DNA of 64,000 bases from positions 62,001 to 126,000 of the forward strand of contig WAPN01000006.1 of NCBI GenBank assembly GCA_015520735.1, in the 5' to 3' direction. The translations under genes and the position numbers were made by a program. Under the pieces are notes generated by a model. The model was not told the DNA's origin. It made no database searches and saw only the letters and a program-made list of their open reading frames with translations. Numbering within the stretch: position 1 is the first letter of the stretch; each line of letters begins with the position of its first letter. Source of the DNA: Desulfurococcales archaeon. Lineage in GTDB: Archaea; Thermoproteota; Thermoprotei_A; Sulfolobales; Desulfurococcaceae. Positions 60,677 through 64,000 of the stretch are shown one piece after another.

Positions 60677-62098
60677 TTGGCGAATGTACGTGTGCGTGGA
60701 ATCATAGCGACAGCTGTATCCAAAATTCTTTTTGATCATAGCTACACTATTGTTCAGGCCAGCAAGCCTATACAGGAAAGACTATGTATAGGCTTCAATA
60801 CAAGCCCAGCAGAAGTGACTGTGAAGGATGCAGACAACGACGAGATACTAGTGATCGGCTTTCCGGAGCCAGCCAGACACGTCTACGAGCTACTCGTAGA
60901 GACGCTCGAAGATGTGTTCACATGGCGCTCAAGGCTAGGCCTATGGAGCATAGTCTCCGGAATAATCACCGAAAATAATGATAGAGTGTGCCGGGTCAAG
61001 CTACCACTTGGCCTTGAAGGAGAACTATTCAACTGTAAGAAGAGGCCAGGAGAAAAAATCATTCTGGCCGTGGCAAGACCCCCTGTCAAGCCAGGGGAAA
61101 AGATCAGACTTACAACAAATATTAGGATCATTGGAAAATACGTCGCGCTAATCCACGGTGTCCCTAAACTTACAGCATCAGAGCACATAAGGGATAAGGC
61201 TAGGAGGGACTACCTACTAGCCCTCGCCGCATCCAAGGTCTATGGAAAAGGAGTCGGCGTACATCTAAGAAGCAGTAGCATGTATGCCTCGGACGAAGAC
61301 ATAACGAGAGAGATAGACGAACTATTGGAAAAACTGAACAAGATCCTACATATGGAGCCCCCTAAAGAACCGACAATAATCTATCCCGGAGAATACCTCG
61401 GCCTGATAGGTCTCACAAGTACAGCTAAGGAGAGACTAGATGAGATACGCAACCAAGTAGTCCCAACGATAACCGGGCATCACAGCTTAAAATCAACACA
61501 TGACCAAAGCCTCAGCGAGCTAGTAGACTATACGGAATACCTGGTCCAGAAACAAGTGTTCACGAGAGAGAATGCCTCACGTAGTATCAGAGACTATATT
61601 CTGGAGAAGAATAAGGAGGCTAGGATAGGGATCACACACATAAAGCCTACAGGGGAAAAACTACATCTAACCCCGGGAACACTACACAAGATAAAGACGG
61701 GCAGAGATGGCACAATAATCATTATTAAAAGAACAATGCGCTCCAATGGAGTATACGATGGACTAAACATAGAGAAAAAACCGGGAGATATAGACTACAT
61801 GTTCATAAAAACGGGAGAGTGGTGGATAAGCCATAACTACTACAGAGGAGAAGAATGGTTAGGAACATACGTAAACATAAACACGCCGCCAGAAATACTG
61901 CCCCGAGAAATAAAATACCACGACCTAGCAATAGACGTGGCTATAACAAAGACAAAAATACAGACAATAGACGAAGAAGAACTAGAACAACTCGTAGAAC
62001 AAGGAATAATACCGGAAAAACTAGCCAGAAAAGCCCAAGAAATAGCCAGAAAAATCAGCGAAAACCCGGAAAACCACATTTATAACCCCAACACTTAA
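60677..62098 (+). CDS. FAU-1-type probable ribonuclease (RNase E/G-like, DUF402)
   Basis: RNA-binding/processing protein of the FAU-1 family, reported to bind AU-rich RNA and cleave rRNA precursors. Seen: 473 aa from TTG 60677; N-terminal RNase E/G-like beta domain, helical middle with EHIRDKARRDYLLALAA, and a DUF402 domain (~365-440) with DYMFIKTGEWWISHNYY and YHDLAIDVAIT carrying the acidic residues. The acidic/basic C-terminal tail extends into the promoter of tRNA-Leu. Confidence 0.87.
   Translation: MANVRVRGIIATAVSKILFDHSYTIVQASKPIQERLCIGFNTSPAEVTVKDADNDEILVIGFPEPARHVYELLVETLEDVFTWRSRLGLWSIVSGIITENNDRVCRVKLPLGLEGELFNCKKRPGEKIILAVARPPVKPGEKIRLTTNIRIIGKYVALIHGVPKLTASEHIRDKARRDYLLALAASKVYGKGVGVHLRSSSMYASDEDITREIDELLEKLNKILHMEPPKEPTIIYPGEYLGLIGLTSTAKERLDEIRNQVVPTITGHHSLKSTHDQSLSELVDYTEYLVQKQVFTRENASRSIRDYILEKNKEARIGITHIKPTGEKLHLTPGTLHKIKTGRDGTIIIIKRTMRSNGVYDGLNIEKKPGDIDYMFIKTGEWWISHNYYRGEEWLGTYVNINTPPEILPREIKYHDLAIDVAITKTKIQTIDEEELEQLVEQGIIPEKLARKAQEIARKISENPENHIYNPNT
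62079..62085 (+). promoter_or_regulatory. TATA box of tRNA-Leu, inside the FAU-1 gene end
   Basis: TTTATAA ~28-34 nt before the mature tRNA 5' end; it lies within the last codons of FAU-1 (stop at 62096-62098). Confidence 0.55.
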
Positions 62099-62112
62099 AT
62101 CCAATAATGGAT

Positions 62113-62200
62113 GCGGGGGTGCCCGAGCTAGGTCAAAGGGGTCGGGCTCAGGACCCGATGGCGTAGGCCTGCGTGGGTTCAAATCCCACCCCCCGCACCA
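62113..62200 (+). tRNA. tRNA-Leu (CAG), intronless
   Basis: 88 nt including encoded CCA. Acceptor GCGGGGG/CCCCCGC; anticodon stem TCGGG/CCCGA with loop CTCAGGA, anticodon CAG; long class II variable arm (TGGCGTAGGCCTGCG); T stem GTGGG/CCCAC with loop TTCAAAT; D loop with AGGTCAAA. No intron. Confidence 0.95.
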
Positions 62201-62703
62201 CTCTCCTAGCTTTTCCTCAAAGAAGTTTACGGCATCCACAACAATCCTTCTAAATGATTGGGGCGGAGCCATAAGCGAAGCATGGTGTCGCCAAGCATTA
62301 ACTTATATTCTAATTATACTCTCATATATACCTGGTTTATTTAAACATCAGAATATATGAAACCAGAACTATATAAGGTTTTAAACTACAAGCCAGAAAA
62401 CTGTTGTTGATCACTAAGGCAGAAATATAAAAAGCTTCTTGCCTTTCATTGAGGAGAACGATGAGAAGACAGCCGCAAGATTGCCTTAATGGTTCCTAGG
62501 CAAGCACTCTAGGTAGTTGTTAAGTAGTTGATAGATCCCAAACCATGCTTCTAGGCTGTGACCTTATTCGAACAGTATCTATCCCTTATGTATGGCAGGG
62601 ATATCTCTAGTCCCTATAGTCACCGCCTAGCATGTCAGTCCATGATCATATGATAGTATATAATATATTGTCTACCTATATAGTTGGTGAGCCGGGTGTT
62701 TAG
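62201..62703. other. 503-bp intergenic region with candidate structured RNA
   Basis: No reading frame of note. A TATA-like AAATATAAAAAG (62423-62434) could start a transcript near 62453, with hairpins downstream (see 62544-62634). A 12-codon frame at 62461 after GAGGAG is probably accidental. TATA CTATATAG (62677-62684) serves the secreted-protein gene. Confidence 0.45.
62544..62634 (+). ncRNA. candidate structured RNA with alternative hairpins
   Basis: Outer stem CTAGGCTGTGAC (62551-62562) with GTCACCGCCTAG (62619-62630), 11 of 12 paired, extended by CATG/CATG beyond a 3-nt bulge. Inside, TATCCCT (62580-62586) pairs with AGGGATA (62597-62603); but AGGGA (62597-62601) can instead pair with TCCCT (62611-62615). 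Mutually exclusive helices suggest a switch, or one is chance. No similarity to a known RNA class recognised. Confidence 0.35.
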
Positions 62704-64000
62704 TTGTTGAACAAGTGGGTCATGGCTGGACTATTACTGGCCATTGTATTGCTACAGCAACTCTGCCTAGTTGTTCATGAGGGCATCGTCCCACTATATA
62801 ATAACTTTATATCCGCGATAATCAAGCCCATGGGCTATTCATACACCATGGCGCATCTCATATTGAGGTGCCCGGTAAAGAATGAACTCCCCATCCCTCT
62901 ACCACTATTTAATACACGGATTAACGGCACATTATGTGCACATATAAATAATACCATGATACGAAGCATATCAACGTTCAGCTTAAAAATGATCCCCGCC
63001 AACACGCCGATGACAAAGGTGATCTGGGGAAGAGGATCCCTGAGGCTAAATACAACTATTAATAATTCCTCATCCGAGACAATTTATCTCGAGTATCACT
63101 ATAGGGTCTACAACATCTCAAGTATAATCTCTGGGATGGGATCGGGGGTTGTAAGGATAAATATTAGTGGTAATAAGTCGATTATAGATGCTATAATTAA
63201 AGCCACAAATAATGCAACTACGAGCTTTATGGAAAATGCGATAGAGACTTTCATAGTAACACCGCTCTTAGGTAGACCATTAAGCCTCAAAGTGAAACAT
63301 AATACAACACTATACCAGTTGAGAGTGAAGTATACAGGGATCCCCGCAATTATATGGGTCAATTTCACCGGCAACTACAACGCGATTAGCTGGCAATATA
63401 ATGGGCTCTCCTATCCATCTGCAAATGGAAGCTTCACCCTAAATTACAAGGTTAAGTATGCTATAGGCCTAGATAGGATCATTAATATGACCATGAATAT
63501 GAGTGACAGTATCTACAGACTATCTGACCTACTACACCCTATCGAGACATACAACATTTTCCCAATAACATGGGAGGCTCATCACATCGTAGATATACTA
63601 ATTTCCAATTCTCTAGCCATATGTAATTCATCATCAATAGACTTAGCCATAAGAACAATCAATGGAGGCTATCTCTATACGGATATTAGAATACTATATC
63701 CACGGAGTAGAGTTGACGAGGGCGATGCAGCCCTACTTATAGGTCTAAGTATCAGCGGCTACGGTGCCAACACGTACTTGAGGATCAGAGAGCAATCAGT
63801 ATTGCTTGACAAGTACCTTGGCGAGAACAGGACATATATGGTGGGTAAGCTTATAGGATCCCCGCTAATACCACCTACAGATATTCCTGATCTTATAAGC
63901 CCTGACAGCTACATGAAGATATATATTGGTGCGTCAACCTCATTTATACTCCGCTATATCCTTGGAGGAAACTGTTTCAGGACACCAAACAAGAGATGGA
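62704..64000 (+). CDS. large secreted/surface glycoprotein, partial (runs off the window)
   Basis: Open frame from TTG 62704/62707 to the window end (over 430 codons, no stop); ATG 62722 is an alternative start. A hydrophobic N terminus (VMAGLLLAIVLLQQLCLVV) is a signal peptide or anchor. The rest is Asn/Ser/Thr/Ile-rich with many N-x-S/T sequons (for example NGT, NNT, NSS, NMT, NMS, NRT), typical of exported, N-glycosylated archaeal proteins. Three or more Cys. No domain recognised. TATA at 62677-62684 suggests a nearly leaderless transcript. Confidence 0.7.
   Translation, partial: MLNKWVMAGLLLAIVLLQQLCLVVHEGIVPLYNNFISAIIKPMGYSYTMAHLILRCPVKNELPIPLPLFNTRINGTLCAHINNTMIRSISTFSLKMIPANTPMTKVIWGRGSLRLNTTINNSSSETIYLEYHYRVYNISSIISGMGSGVVRINISGNKSIIDAIIKATNNATTSFMENAIETFIVTPLLGRPLSLKVKHNTTLYQLRVKYTGIPAIIWVNFTGNYNAISWQYNGLSYPSANGSFTLNYKVKYAIGLDRIINMTMNMSDSIYRLSDLLHPIETYNIFPITWEAHHIVDILISNSLAICNSSSIDLAIRTINGGYLYTDIRILYPRSRVDEGDAALLIGLSISGYGANTYLRIREQSVLLDKYLGENRTYMVGKLIGSPLIPPTDIPDLISPDSYMKIYIGASTSFILRYILGGNCFRTPNKRW

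Noticed and set aside
62453-62640. RNase P or SRP RNA in the gap after tRNA-Leu
   Set aside because: None of the conserved core sequences of either RNA is visible.
1-64000. CRISPR arrays, insertion sequences, rRNA genes, replication origin
   Set aside because: I saw no regularly spaced repeats, transposase genes, rRNA sequences or Orc1/Cdc6 gene with origin repeats.

Overview
The window looks like chromosome from a hyperthermophilic crenarchaeote, probably of the Desulfurococcales; the species is not assigned. Support: single-domain archaeal release factor aRF1, ribosomal proteins L44e and S27e, CDP-archaeol synthase, diphthine synthase, FAU-1, KptA, the dehydratase/decarboxylase/isopentenyl-phosphate-kinase version of the mevalonate pathway, genome-encoded tRNA CCA ends, TATA-box promoters with short or absent leaders, GGTG-type ribosome binding sites and frequent GTG/TTG starts. 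Genes are packed tightly, with many 1-50 bp overlaps.

Layout. 1-3.4 kb: mannosylglycerate synthase and phosphatase, divergent, with a Kef-type antiporter. 3.4-8.4 kb: rubrerythrin, a C/D-box sRNA, a nicotinamidase-like hydrolase, and a B12/siderophore-type ABC importer downstream of diphthine synthase. 8.4-15.8 kb: phosphoglycolate phosphatase, membrane glycosyltransferase, isopentenyl phosphate kinase, radical SAM protein, GT-B-like protein, KptA, PD-(D/E)XK nuclease. 15.8-24.1 kb: CysRS, nucleoside phosphorylase, adenosine-specific kinase, HD hydrolase, TRAM protein, HAD phosphatase, threonine dehydratase. 24-35 kb: small regulators, B12-binding radical SAM protein, TatD-like hydrolase, HtpX, several unknown genes, a UPF0104 membrane protein, Sua5. 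34.8-45.5 kb: aRF1, two PhoU-family regulators, a Ser/Thr kinase-FHA-VWA operon, an IMPase-like phosphatase, an M24 peptidase. 45.6-48.8 kb: a phosphoserine cluster (class V aminotransferase, PGDH, SerK-like kinase). 48.9-51.2 kb: the interrupted initiator tRNA gene. 51.5-62.2 kb: tandem C/D sRNAs, dolichol-kinase-like protein, S27e/L44e/CarS/RadB-like operon, then a long + operon (RuvC-like, Clp1, UbiD, aconitase X large and small, Tmk), UPF0147, FAU-1 and tRNA-Leu. The window ends inside a secreted-protein gene.

Main discovery: initiator tRNA-Met is spread over 2,266 bp (48906-51171) by three introns that I could place by bulge-helix-bulge geometry. Intron 1 (1,451 nt, anticodon stem 30/31) carries a LAGLIDADG homing-endonuclease gene in ANTISENSE orientation, apparently split by a one-base slip, and a divergent 57-codon AbrB/SpoVT-like protein; a perfect 24-bp palindrome lies between the two. 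Intron 2 is 21 nt at the canonical 37/38 site and leaves a 7-nt exon that holds the whole anticodon. Intron 3 (717 nt, T-loop 59/60) carries a second, sense-strand LAGLIDADG gene. The spliced exons total 77 nt and give an archaeal initiator tRNA with A1:U72, three G:C pairs in the anticodon stem and encoded CCA.

Second theme: unannotated C/D-box methylation-guide RNAs in intergenic gaps (3965-4019, 14416-14491, 27389-27439, 45593-45643, and a tandem pair at 51575-51701). In most of them the guides are exactly 12 nt. From memory of conserved rRNA, both guides of 51651-51701 match one 16S region, and both guides of 27389-27439 match one 23S region.
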